Shown here in pieces: positions 1 to 11,433 of a DNA stretch of 64,000 bases. The first letter of the stretch is position 1. Each line of letters starts with the position of its first letter. Origin of the DNA: Cryptomeria japonica. Its lineage: Eukaryota > Streptophyta > Pinopsida > Cupressales > Cupressaceae. A program made the position numbers and the translations under genes. The DNA lies in the NCBI RefSeq assembly GCF_030272615.1, contig NC_081413.1, forward strand, positions 445,055,038-445,119,037. The letters are read 5' to 3'. The notes under the pieces are model-generated. The model ran no database searches. It was not told the DNA's origin and saw nothing but the letters and a program-made list of their open reading frames with translations.

Positions 1-81
1 CCATTAGATCACATAGAAAAGAATAACACATGGAATTTAGTTCCCTGGCCTAAAACTAAGAATGCTACTGGAACTAAATGG
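1..81 (+). pseudogene. Copia reverse transcriptase, 5' fragment of element A1
   Basis: Frame 1 reads the conserved lead-in to copia RT (KNNTWNLVP, then GTKW) and stops exactly at the Trp codon where element F begins. The same frame resumes at 21991 with VFRN, so this is the left part of one RT gene split by a 21.9-kb insertion. The rest of A1 (LTR, gag, integrase) lies left of the window. Copies of the same family at 56640-57481 and 59914-62431 give the uninterrupted order. Confidence 0.85.
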
Positions 82-1678
82 TGTTGGCATAATTGATGGT
101 GTTGGCATAACCAGTTAATTAGTTAGTGTTGTCATTGATGACCAACACATACCGGTGAATAAGGCCAAGCTCATAGGAAAGGTGTGGTAAACCTTAATGG
201 TTTACACATGGCTACAAATAATATGGAGGATTTAGTGCTTCCCTAATATGCATCATTGACACATCTAAGAAGTGTGTTGGTCAAAGACTAATAGGTTGAA
301 GGATAAACAGAGTAGCTGATTGGTTAGCCATGTTGAGATCAGTCTCTTAAACAGGCAGTTGAAATAATCATGCAGTCACAAGAGGTGACTCAAATTGTAG
401 TTTAGTAGTCTTATGCATGACCAAAACACTCTGGATAGATAGGTGATCAGTCTCATTGATGATCAGTGACTAGTGGAAAAAGATGAAGAGTTACACCAGT
501 GAACCAGTGATACAGGTTGAAGAATACTATCCACCAAGAATCTCAGAGCATTGACCAGTAAGATAGATGTGATGACCAAAGGTGAGTTGGTTATGGTGAG
601 ATATCATCAAAACAAATTTCTAGTGAAGTCTACAACAATTAACAACTAGTTAAGGTGAGATTTATGTGGATTTTATGGTTCGCATTAAAAAGGAAAAAAC
701 ATGACCCAGAAGTTGGTAGAATTATGAGTTGCAGTGGTAGGATGAGTTGCTGACAAGATTGATGGAGAGCATGTAGAGAAAGTATGGGAAGCTTTGAATT
801 TAAAATCTACCAAGTGTTAGGTGTAAACTCATTTAGGAATCAGCACATATGTGTCGGTAAAACATGGTATAACGATTTTTGGTGAAAACCAAAAAGTTTG
901 ATCATAAAATTGCGAAGTACAATTTTGAAGAGAGGTGATCTAGCAAGGTGAGAAGAGTGCAAAGAATAGCAGATTGGTCAAGAGAGTGTGTGTAGAGCTC
1001 AGATAGTGTGAATAGTAGAGAAATAATGTAGAGCATGAGTAGAGTGCAGAGCACGTGAAATGTAGAACACCGATAGAGTGCAAAGCAAGTGAAATGAAGA
1101 GAACTAGTAGAGTGTAGAGGAAGTGTAACCAGTGGTCAAAACAAAGAGCTTCAATTAGATCTGATTAAGCTAACAGTAGCTACTATAGAAGATCATTCTT
1201 TATGTTGTTTTATAATAACTATAATAGAAAAATCCCTTAGCTAGGTGGACTTTAACAGGTCCCTTTGTAAAATCCCTTAACCGGGTGACATCTTAATTGA
1301 TGATCCTAAGTCCTTTAACAAGGCTACCTCTAATATGGTAAATGTTCTAACAAGCCTTAAAGAAAATCCCTTAACTAGGTGGCACTTAATAGTGTCTTTA
1401 TAATCTCCTAACAGGGATGGCTCCTCACCCAATGTACTCCATAAGATTGTAGATTTTGTGAGTTTCTACTCACATCGTGGTTTTCTCCCATTTGGGTTTC
1501 CACATGATAAATATTGGTATTCATGTGTGTTTTATTTAATGTGTGCATGTTTCTTATTAATGTTTCTTATACTGATAAGTGTTAAGTTTGAATAGAAACT
1601 TTGATTAAGGTTATATCTTATAAAAAACAATATAGTGTTGATTCACCCATCCCCTCTCAGCAGTAGTTGGGACTAGCA
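82..1678 (+). repeat. 5' LTR of copia F
   Basis: Matches 20380-21985 throughout. Starts TGTTGGCATAA and ends GGGACTAGCA. The TATA box seen in the 3' copy (TATAAATA, 20514-20521) reads TACAAATA here at 213-220, so the promoter of this copy is damaged. A GCAGAGCA-type minisatellite lies at about 1033-1130. Confidence 0.92.
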
Positions 1679-1680
1679 AT

Positions 1681-1693
1681 TGATATCAGAGCC
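1681..1693 (+). other. Primer binding site of F
   Basis: TGATATCAGAGCC lies 2 bases after the LTR end. It differs by one base from TGGTATCAGAGCC, complementary to the 3' end of plant initiator-Met tRNA and usual for copia elements. Confidence 0.85.
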
Positions 1694-1746
1694 CTAGTCC
1701 TCAAATTTAGAAGATCTTAAAAGCTTAAAGAAAGATTCAAGATAAT

Positions 1747-2641
1747 ATGAAAGGAAGGCCCCAAGTTCTCTAAGGAGAACTACATATTATGCTATGGTAG
1801 AATTAAGCTCTACCTAAGAACCCTAGGAGATCAATACTAGAATCATGTAAGCATAGAGTACAATGAACCTATAGGGGTTCTCACTATAGATCAGATCAAA
1901 GAGAAGAAAGATAACATCACAACTATGGAGGTGATTGATATTACTCTATCTGATAACGAGTATGATGAGATTCAAGATCTAAAGACAACCTATGAGATGT
2001 GGAATAAGCTGAAGACTATATATGGAGGAGATCCTCATGTACAAAAGGCTAAGGTTGTGAGTTGGAGAGGCAAATTTGATGAGATGAGGATGCAAGAAGA
2101 AGAGAATATAGAAATGTACAACAAAATAACAAAGGATGTGGTAAATTTCATGATAAATGCTGGAGGAAAACTTGAGGAAGATGATGTGGTCAGCAAAATC
2201 CAGAGAACCTTGCTACCTCAATATTCCATAAGGGTTTCTGTAATTTAGGAACTCATATCTTTGGGAGCAGTTAATGTAACACTTGACTCCCTGATCAGTA
2301 AGTTGATTTCCTTTGAACTGAGCAACTATGATAATAGTATGCCAAAGATTGATGTTCCCTTCAAATCTTCCATGACACTTGCACCAACAATGAGAATAAA
2401 AGAAATCAGAAGTAGTTCTACTTTAAGAACCGGTCATTCTCATGAACATGACAACTTGTTGTTTGAAGAACAAGAACAAGATGAGCTTGAAGCTCTAATA
2501 GCAAGAAGGGTGCTAAGAGGAAAAGGAAAGTACAGAGGTAAACTAACCCTAAAGTGTTACTCATGTAATAAAATAGGTCATATTGCGTCCAAATGTCTTG
2601 ACAATGATAGGAAGGATAACTTTAGAAGATACAAAGAGAAT
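1747..2641 (+). pseudogene. Copia gag of F, 5' part
   Basis: Gag builds the retrotransposon particle and packages its RNA. The first ATG at 1747 is followed after a few codons by a frameshift, then the long gag helices are readable (EYDEIQDLK, TYEMWNKLKTIYGG, 1925-2248). A stop at 2246 is followed by a further block (2261-2641). A CCHC zinc knuckle with intact spacing (CYSCNKIGHIASKC) lies at about 2554-2595. The frame is broken at 2641 by X1 and resumes at 16869 with codons for ETRKKE. The UBN2-type gag layout is standard for copia; the call is by similarity to the A2 and A3 gags in this window. Confidence 0.85.
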
Positions 2642-3522
2642 TGTTGTTCTCAAATTCTGATTTCCCCCAATCATCTCTATAAGAAAATTTAATAACTCTA
2701 TTTGCATATGAAGAGGACAACAAGAAAATAGAATTCCAGAATAACATATAACAAGGTTTCAGCAAAACCTTCTACACTTTGAACTTATCCAAAGCTCAGG
2801 TGGGTATACCTTTTGTGAATACTTTCACACTTTTTAAATTGAGATCCACAGTAAACCAATGCTAAAAACCTATGGACTTCATCACCTCAATAATACTTGA
2901 AATATTAAAATAAAACATGCTTTAATTTTCAGTTTTCACCTCCAATAAAGGTAAAAAAAATCCACAACTGCTACCAGTGCCTTATCCAGGCTACAAAGTC
3001 ACCCAAATTAAACAAGAGTTCCAAATCTAAACATTCTCATACATTTCATCACTTCAGCTTTCATTAACCCTATACATGCCAAACATATATATAGGTTCTT
3101 TCCCTTTAATCTAAAACCATTTATCAAATTCAAAGCAACAAACAATTGATTCACTAACAGAGATATTTCACACATATTTAATTCCTCTCCTAAAGAGAAA
3201 AGCCAAAAACATATCTATAAGATTGCCTTACAATTCATATTCAATCGAATAACCCTAAATTATTTAAAAGAAACAAGCAAACTAATGAATGCACACCAGA
3301 AGACAAGGAAGATTTAGGCTCAGAAAGTTTTGATCTGTATATTCATATTCATTTTGAAAATCTTACATAACTCAAGGTAATTTCTGAAAGAACCAGAAAA
3401 CCCTAGATATATTTCAGCAGAGTTTCTTTACAAATTCTTGTGATCATCTATCCTTAAGTCTTGGTATTCATTTATAATAATATGGATGCAAAACAAGCTT
3501 CTGAATTTCCTAGGAAAAGTTT
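2642..3522 (-). other. Non-coding 3' end of X1
   Basis: AT-rich stretch colinear with 23408-24270 of X2. It lies downstream of the X ORF on the minus strand. No coding potential was seen. On the plus strand it begins TGTTGTTCTCAAATTC, the precise left end of X. Confidence 0.7.
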
Positions 3523-3527
3523 GTTAC

Positions 3528-4532
3528 TGTCATGCTTTGTGAAGTGTACTTGTACCTGCAAACACAATGCACTCAATAAATCATTATAATCAATGGTTAG
3601 TAAATTGAAACAATGAAAGACAAAACCATAGCTAATCGACTTATTGCCTCCTAGTAAATGCGAGTATGAAAAATTCTCTCAGATCTAATTATGCATACTC
3701 CAGTGACTTGACTACACTTAGATGGAGGATTTGATGGATGAACATGCATGACCAAGCAAGAATAGCATGATTAAGCTAAGATTTAAGCTAAAATTGAGCA
3801 TGATAACATTGCTAAAACTGATAAACTATAAGCTAGATGCCTATAATAACGATGCATAAGATGAGAATGAGATAGGATCAATTGATATGAAAAAATCATA
3901 TGAAATTGGGACACTTTGAGCTCCAAAATGAGGTCTATTTATAGTATTTTCCAAGGCTAGGGGTGATGTGGCAAGAATCAACGGTCAAGATAGATCTGAA
4001 GATATCAATGGTTAAATTGGAGGAGGATGGAAAAGGGGGTTGGATTAAAGGGAACATCTGTCATCTCTATGGTGACAAGTGTCAAGAGGCTTCTAGAAGA
4101 GGTACGATGAAAGGGGACACTTAGTGACAAGTTTGACAAGGTTCTAGAAGACGTTGGATGAAAGGGGACATGGTGGTAGGTAGAATAGGTTAGGTTTAGG
4201 AGTGGTAGAAATTAGGAGAATTTGAATTTAGAAATTCAAATAATAGAAAAAGGATAATTAATCTCAACAACTCATAATTGATTTGTTTTAATTAATTAGG
4301 GGATTTAGAAGAAATGAATTTGAATGGAGGGAATTAATTAATTTAAATTAATTAATCAAAGGGGATGAAATGAAATGAACCTATTAAGTAAATCTTTAGA
4401 TTTATTAATAAGTAGATGAAAAGGGGAAATTTAATCAAATTGCTTAGTGAATTCAATTAAATTGGGGACGGAGATTAATCAAATAATTTCTTATTTAAAT
4501 AATTATCTTGAGACCATTTTTAGGTGTATACA
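3528..4532 (-). repeat. 3' LTR of E
   Basis: About 1005 bp. On the plus strand it starts TGTCATGC and ends TGTATACA; on the coding strand it therefore also reads TG...CA. It aligns end to end with 11434-12458. A TATA box (CTATAAATAG on the minus strand) lies at 3935-3944. Confidence 0.92.
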
Positions 4533-4546
4533 TTTTTCCCCTCTTT
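4533..4546 (-). other. Polypurine tract of E
   Basis: The minus strand reads AAAGAGGGGAAAAA directly before the LTR start TGTATACA. This position and composition are as expected for the plus-strand primer, and they fix the orientation of E. Confidence 0.8.
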
Positions 4547-5619
4547 GAAGGGAGGTGTGATGACGCGTTGATTCAAAGAATAATCTCATTTTGATGATGA
4601 TATTGATTTGATAGGATGCCCCAGCTCTTCATTGCTAAATTCCAGTATGATGATGCCCCCTCGGGAGATCAATTGAGATAATGTATCTTTGAAGTTTTGT
4701 GAGATTGATATCTTGATAGATTTGATTTGATTTCTGTAACTGTGGTTGATGAAAATGCGAGTTCTTTGATTAGCTTGATTGCTTAGATTGGTAAGATTTG
4801 AAAAATCTTGATTGATTAGATTCAATCTAGTTTCAGGAAGGATTCATCCTTTATAAGACAATGATGATCAAAGCAACTGGTTTCAAGAAGGATTCATTCT
4901 GTATAAGACATGATAAGAACGTCTGGTTTCAGGAAGGATACATCATGTATAAGACATGAATCAGAATCAGATCGCCTGGTTTTAGGAAGGATTCATCATG
5001 TATTAGACATGATTCATAATCGATTAGGTTTGATTGATTGATTTGATCTGATAAGGTTGATTAGATAAAGAATTGACATTTTATTGATAGCAAGTTGCAG
5101 AAATATTTGGATATGCTGATTGTTTATTCTGTTGAGAGAGATAGCATAAGATTTTTGCTAGGTCGATAATATCATGAGAGATATGACTCTTTATTCTGAT
5201 TGTGTATACACTTGTGATGATACTTTGATTATTCATGCGATAGATTTAACCTTGGATAAAAGGAGCTTTTAGTATCCCATGCAAGAATGAAATGCAAACT
5301 ATGATTGGACCAGTCACTGGATTATTTTGCATTTTTGGTCATCATTGAGCTTTTGAAATGTGGGAAGTGAGTGCAAACATCAATGGTATAATTAAACCAT
5401 GATGACCTGAGCACTTCTTTCTTGGATTTTGATATAGCAAGTTAACACAAGCATCAAGGTATAATGGAATTGAGATGACCTAAGTGTTGTTTGCATAAAA
5501 TAGGTAGTATTAATCATTTTAGTATGCAAATCAGAAATGTCTTCAATGATATTCTGATGATCATGTCCCGAGACAAATTTGCACATATTAATGATTAATT
5601 TTCAGATAGTAGATAAGAA
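4547..5619 (-). other. 3' untranslated region of E with eroded coding remnants
   Basis: The region between integrase and PPT has only short broken minus-strand frames (4586-4825, 5392-5586) that I do not recognise. It contains the tandem repeat array at 4829-5030. Confidence 0.55.
4829..5030 (-). repeat. Tandem repeat in 3' UTR of E, about 50-bp unit, 4 copies
   Basis: Four units begin near 4829, 4879, 4925 and 4978, each with the core TTCAGGAAGGATTCATC followed by TATAAGACATGA with small changes. Tandem arrays in the 3' UTR are an established property of Tat-lineage elements such as Ogre. Confidence 0.8.
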
Positions 5620-6600
5620 ACATATCATGTTTCTTCCTTCTTCCTCTAGTCAATGACATCTTGGAGTCACTCAGAATCATGATATACCTTTAGATGATCA
5701 AAGGCATTGTGTCTACATTCATGGATCAGTTCTAACTCTTGTAGTCTAAATACTCATTTTTCTTCATTTGGGATGAGACTGTTTAGTGATACACGTAGAG
5801 AGGGTATCTCTACTTCGATTAGCAATATAGCTTCTGATCCATATACAAGAGAGAAAGGTGTGGCACCTATCGGTGTGCAGATACTGGTGCGGTAGGGCCA
5901 TAGAGCAGGGTTTAGTTGAATATGCCAATCTTTCCTAGCATCATTCACTGTCTTTTTGAGGATTTTCAGAATAGTTTTGTTAGATGATTTTGCCTGCCCA
6001 TTTCCTTGTGGATAATATGGTGTGGAGAATCTATGTTGGATTTTGAACTTCTCACATAGCTCTTGTACATCTTGATTCTTGAATGGTCACCCATTATCAG
6101 TGATAATGGTCATTGGTATTTCATAGCGACAGATGATATAATTCAAGATAAATGCAACAATTTGTTTTCTTGTGATGTTGATGAGAGGTACCACCTCAAT
6201 CCATTTTGTAAAATATTCAGTAGCTACAAGAATGAATTTGTATCACTTAGATGAGGAAGGATTTATCTTTCCTACTAGATCAAGACCCCATTCACAAAAA
6301 GGCTAAGATGTTGCTAAAGCATGTAGTTCTTGTGCTAGTGCATGAATCAAGTTCCCATGGATTTGACATTGTTTGCATGTTCTTCTATTTTAAAAGAATC
6401 TCATTCCATAGTTGGCCAATAATAGCCCAAGCGTATGAGTTTTTTCGAAAGGGTAAGACCACTTGAATGAGTGCCACAAATGCTATTATGGACTTCATGT
6501 AAAGCCTTCTCAGATTCTTCTTGTTTGAGACATCGTAAGAGAGTACCGTCTAGACCTTGTTTAAACAGGGTATTCGCGACAAGAGTAAAATGAGAGGATT
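5620..6600 (-). pseudogene. Gypsy integrase of E
   Basis: Integrase inserts the cDNA into the host genome. On the minus strand from 6600 downward there is a zinc-binding His pair (HEVHNSICGTHSSG), CQIHG near 6375, core Asp in WGLDLVGKI (about 6290), second Asp in TIITDNG (about 6095), and then YYPQGNGQAKSS near 6010. The catalytic Glu expected in QAE is Lys here. The C-terminal part is at 5754-5948 (TPIGATPFSLVYGSEAIL). In-frame stops are present, for example after ITDNG. Family assignment is firm; the gene is inactive. Confidence 0.85.
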
Positions 6601-6789
6601 GACAAATAAAGTTTTTCTTTTGGTTCTTTGATAAGTCGAGAGGTAAGATATTGTCTTTCAGGTATGTGTAAGTTTGGCCTTAGTGGGAGGAATCGTGTCC
6701 AATAAGCTAACAGATGGTTTGGGAATTAGGACAATTAAAGGCGAGATGAAACAACTCTTCAATCAAGAATTCATAATGCTCTTGATTTT

Positions 6790-7190
6790 CCTATGTCAGC
6801 AATAGAGAAGAAAGTGTAGCCATGGCGTCTGCTTCTTTGTTGTCATTTCTTGGGATTTGTTCAAAAGCTATTTCTACAAAGTACTTCTTGATATCATCCA
6901 CTATCTTTTTATAAGGCATGAGTTTGTCATCTTTTGCTTGATAGTCATCATTGATTTAATTAATGACGAGTTGAGAGTCTCCAAAGACTTGAAGTTGTGT
7001 TATGTTCCACTCTACAACCATTTTGATACCTATTACCAATGCTTCATACTCTGCTATATTGTTTGTATACAGAAAGCTTAATTTGTATGCTTTCGGGATT
7101 GTATGACCTTGTGGTGTGATGAGTAGAATTCCTATTACTGATCCCTGTTGTGTATCCTTATTGATGCTTTCTCCTAGACTGATATTTGGG
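6790..7190 (-). pseudogene. RNase H (archaeal-like, Tat type) of E
   Basis: RNase H removes the RNA template strand during reverse transcription. The minus strand shows GILLITPQGH, NNIAEYEALVIGIK, QVFGDSQLVINQI and PRNDNKEADAMATL, the usual active-site blocks (Glu in AEYEAL, Asp in GDS and in NKEADA). The first Asp block is lost at the deletion junction. In Tat elements this extra RNase H follows the normal RT-RNase H; here it follows directly on an RT stump. Confidence 0.82.
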
Positions 7191-8190
7191 TGTTGTATTG
7201 TAAGTTATGGATCAAACCCTAGAATGTCTATATATGTCTAGGTAAAATTGACTTGCCATCTTTTGAATGGTTTCAAGTATTTTTGTCTTGCTAGTTCTGA
7301 TAGAGATATTGTTGGATGTAGATCATTTGTGCCAATGATAGTTGCCTTTGCTGGTTCTATTAGGATAGATAAGTTCTCTTGATAACATTTAGGTAAGGTG
7401 TCACATCTCCCATCTTTTGGCACCTCAAGGAGGTTTTCACTATTAGATATGTGCTTTATTTTTACTTTTTCTCTGTCCAATGTTGCCAATAAATGGTTCT
7501 TAGCATTGGACCTGATATTGTTTTCTTTATTTTCACTTTTGCGACTAGGAGATCTGGCACCCACTTGACTCAAAGATACATTAGCGTAATCCCTGGTGAA
7601 AGTTGTTGTGGGTTTGATTTCATCAAGATATAAGGATATGACATGGTCATTAGGTAAGGTATCAATGTTAGTATGTTCTTTATTCTCCAAGTCCATAGGT
7701 TCAGGATAGGTTAAGGATAAAGGATCTTCATGTTGAATAGTTTCAAAGATATCAGGGGTCATGATAAAGATGTCAGAGCTTTCAGTATGTATTTCGATAT
7801 CTAGAATGGTACTCTCATTAGAATGACCTCGTATAAGAAAATCCTAATTGTCCTCGGTTAATTCCATGTCAGTCAAATGTGATTCTGATTCAAGTAGGCT
7901 AGTTCCTAATGTTTGTCCTACATATGTGTGAACTACATTGACTTCTATCTCTGCTTCTTCATCTGTCTCAATTTGAAGTTGCTCTTGTTATTTTTTCCAT
8001 GATAGCAAATATTCTTCATTCCCTCAATCTTTTAGTTGCATTTGTTTTTCCATACTTGATAAAATTGATGCAAATGATTATTCCTTGGATTGTGTGCTTG
8101 AAGGTGTTGTCTCTCTATTATGTGAAATTATGATCTCTTGAGCTGATTTTAGATTATTCCAACACTGCAATGGATTTGAGTCTACTGATA
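7186..8190 (-). pseudogene. Acidic linker and RT N-terminal stump of E
   Basis: The 174-codon open stretch at 7238-7762 and the degenerate part to 8190 form an acidic, low-complexity linker between protease and RT. It ends in WQVNFT, TYIDILGFDP and LTIQH, which matches the entry of Tat-type RT (normally WTYxDMPGLD and LVVHH). RNase H sequence follows at once near 7186. The RT core with its YxDD motif and the first RNase H are absent from E, so an internal deletion joined these parts. Confidence 0.75.
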
Positions 8191-8199
8191 TTGTGATTT

Positions 8200-8540
8200 C
8201 ATGTCCATTCTATAGAAATTTGACACATTGATGACATGTTGATGTAATAGCCTGCATATCCTGTATCCATGGTTTCCCCAAGAGTATATTGTGTGGTAGG
8301 TCCAAGTCTAAAACTTGGCATGCTGAACCTTTTTGCAAGGGTCCCACTCTGATAGGTAATATCACAATTCCCTTGGAGTAATGTTCGTCTTCACTAGATG
8401 CTTTGGTTTTTATCCTTTTCTGGGGTTCAGCTACATCTTTTGAATATCATAGACCACAGACAAGATTCATAGAGAAAATGTTCAAGCCAGCTCCCCCATC
8501 TATTAGGACATGTTTAACAAGCATTCTATGAATGAGGACT
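8200..8540 (-). pseudogene. Retropepsin-like protease of E
   Basis: The minus strand from about 8540 reads HRMLVKHVLIDGGAGLNI, with the catalytic motif in the D-G-G variant common in plant gypsy proteases, then SMNLVCGL, a stop, and after a frameshift a PHNILLGKPWIQDM block that fits the end of the fold. It would process the polyprotein. Broken by a stop and a frameshift. Confidence 0.75.
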
Positions 8541-9250
8541 TCAATTTACAAGAGTGTGATGGGGGTTTTGCAATGAATCAATGCTTGGATATGAAGGAGA
8601 TGAGGTTTGAATAGGATCCTCTGAAATAGGTTTGATGGCAATTTTGGATATCCCTTGGGGAACTTCATCTTTGGATGTATTGTTTGGCAAGGATGCTATG
8701 GAAGATTCTTGCAAGCTTTCAAGAGGTGTAGGAATAGATGCCTTTGGAGCATCAATTTTCTTATGGATGGATGGATCATTGTTAGACATATGTGTACGAT
8801 TTTGATCTTCTTTAGCCAAATCCTTTAGGGTTATCTTTAAGAGGTGCATAAAAGAGCCACCTTTCTTTTGAGATGTATTTAAATCCTTGTGAGGTTTTAA
8901 AATAGTTGGATTTTGATTTTGAACTTGTTTGATTGCTCTGATATGTTGGTTTGTCATGTCTTCTTCTTGTGTTTTGCTTTGGTATATCATGTTGATATGA
9001 TTTTCAGCTATTGTAAATGTTTTTGTTTCTATTTTAGGGGTTTGATTGTCTAAAAGTTGTTTTGAGTAAGTGATCAATAGTCAATTTCAAGGCAATAGAG
9101 TGATATGACACTAAAAGAGGATTCAAGTATTTTAAAGTTTGCAAGTTTTTCGATATTTGGTTTAGGAGTGCAATGGTGATGATTTGATAAGAACCAAGTC
9201 GTGTAGGAATGATATATCCTATGATGTGGGACAAGGTTATCCTGACCAAA
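8541..9250 (-). pseudogene. Gag C-terminal or gag-protease linker remnant of E
   Basis: Two overlapping minus-strand open stretches (9034-9249 and 8541-9077) lie just upstream of the protease. The second is Gln, Asn, Ser and Pro rich with no zinc knuckle visible. I cannot name a domain; position suggests the end of gag or a linker. Confidence 0.45.
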
Positions 9251-11411
9251 TGTTTCAGTTTCGTGATAAAGGATGATTGATCCCGATGAGAAACTATGTT
9301 TTAGTGATCAGTTTCCAAAGAGGGTGATAATGCACTTTGAGATGTTTAGATCTTGAACTTGTTGGGGGTGAGCACTTTGAAAATCTTAAGGTGTATATCT
9401 TCTAGAGCCTGATTTTGATGGATGATACTTGACCAAGTGAAACCAAGTAGACAATCTAAGCACGGATTGACAGATAACAGGTGTTTATGCTTACTCCAAA
9501 TTGATCAGGCATAAATGATAAATCTGAAATAGGCATGCAGGACACAACTTTGGACTGACAAATGAAGAGTTTCATACAACATAAGATTTCCAGTAAGTAT
9601 GACACAAGATACAAAGCCATACGACAAAACATATTTTTTCATATAAACCGCGACAACTTGTACAACTTGGGATTATAGACCATACGACAAAATAGATGAC
9701 TTGTATGACACAAGATAGCAGATAGTATGACAAATGATTTTATGCAAGTTAACTTGTCTGATAGAGATTATGACTCATGCTACAGAGAATTAAAGCTCTT
9801 ATGATAGGTTGCAGAGAATCGTAAAAAGCATTTGTTTTACTGATTTTGATCTTTGAATTCTGATGATGTTTTGCTAATGTTTTCCAGTTTTTAGGTGTCT
9901 GATTTTCTCATTTAGGGATGAATACACAGCGAACACATGATGTGATAAATGACTCCAATCAAGATAAACCCTAAGGAAGTTGGTTGAGAATGAAAACCTT
10001 TTCTTGCTGACTTAGGTATGCACCCAATAGCTAATCAGAATATGGTTGCTGAGTCTCATGCAATGGATTATCAATGTTGTATTATCTGACTCTAAATGCT
10101 AATGGGGGCACAATATGGCAAATGTCTTGGGAGAGTTACTATCTCTCTTGCACAAATATTATCACCCTTTTGGATGTGAATCGGGTAGCTTCTATTTTAA
10201 CTGGCACCAGTAAGGGATCCGTTCAGCGCATCGGGGTATAAACTCAATTAAGAGGTCTCCCAACCTTGAAAACCAAGGTTTGATATACCCAATGGTATGG
10301 GGGAGAGCTATTCCTGAGCATTGTCATTGCTTTGATTTTCATCAAAACCACATTTATTTTATAGTGGGTTGGATTACTTGGTATTATTCATTCCTGCTTA
10401 GGTCATTCCCCTCTCACTGGCCTTAAGGGCTAAGAGTTAATAACTCCTCAGGAGGGCAGGCATGCTAAAGAGATGAACTGATGAAAGTAAAAGGATGAGC
10501 CTATCTTTTTTATCACCTAAGAAAGGTGAGAGCATACTCACCTATCATCAAAGACATGAAATACATGGTTGTTCATTTTAAGCCCAAAATCAAGTGTGCC
10601 TAGAAATTTAAATTAATACACCAAGTTTAGTTGAATTCATAGGCAACCTGCAATAAATCCGTTAGTAGTCATGATAGTGTTTTGAATTATGTCTTTGACA
10701 AGTGTATCTTCATAAATCATCCTGTAGAAAAGAGTTAGGCTGCCAAAAATCTCATAGACAGAACAAGATTAACATTAGTGGTCCGAACTACAAAATTTTC
10801 AAAAAGCATTATATGAAATTTTATCCTAACTTCAAATAGGAATAACTTTCTGCTCGGGACTTGAAATTACAAGCCGTTTAACTCGTTGGAAAGGTCTCCA
10901 AGAGTTGTAGATGAGATTTTAAAAGAGCATGCCTGACCAAGCTCTTTCAACCTTCAAAAATTCAAATTACCAGCATATAGACAAATTTGAAAATTTTAAC
11001 TTGCAGTTTGTGGAAAAACACAAAGGCATAGAGTCGTACGACACATGTTTCCAGTTAGTATGACAAAACTTTAGATTTCACATAGAGACCAAAACAAACT
11101 CGTACCACATAGGATTTTGCAGCCAAAAATTCATACGACACAAATTTATCTCTCGTACGACAATGAAATGAAGCTCGTACGAGTCTGGATGAGCTAGTAC
11201 GAGAAAAGAATTTGCAACATAGAAATTTGTATGACATGCATTTAGCTCTAGTACGACAAGGAAAATAGGCTCATACAAGTTAGGCTAAAGTTTCGTACTA
11301 GACTAAAAGTTAGTTTGTATGAGTTGGAAAATCAACTTGCACGACATTCTGATTCAGATCGAGTAGAGATAGATGTTTGTTGAAGCTTGAGAGGTTGAAA
11401 ATGATGATTCT
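9251..11411 (-). other. Leader region of E with dispersed TACGACA motifs
   Basis: About 2.2 kb between PBS and first recognisable coding. No convincing gag capsid domain was found, although eroded gag may lie here. Two clusters (about 9545-9740 and 11030-11350) contain many short copies of GTACGACA, GTATGACA and the palindromic TCGTACGA, spaced 20-45 bp. Open stretches in the second cluster (11055-11278) follow from the repeats and are not genes. Confidence 0.55.
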
Positions 11412-11430
11412 AGCCCCACGGTGGGCACCA
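11412..11430 (-). other. Primer binding site of E
   Basis: The minus strand reads TGGTGCCCACCGTGGGGCT, 3 bases inside the 5' LTR. This form is common in plant Tat-type gypsy elements. I did not assign the tRNA. Confidence 0.75.
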
Positions 11431-11433
11431 AAA

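Noticed and set aside
11055-11278. Two overlapping minus-strand ORFs with similar repeated peptides
   Set aside because: Produced by the TCGTACGA-type repeats; not conserved protein.
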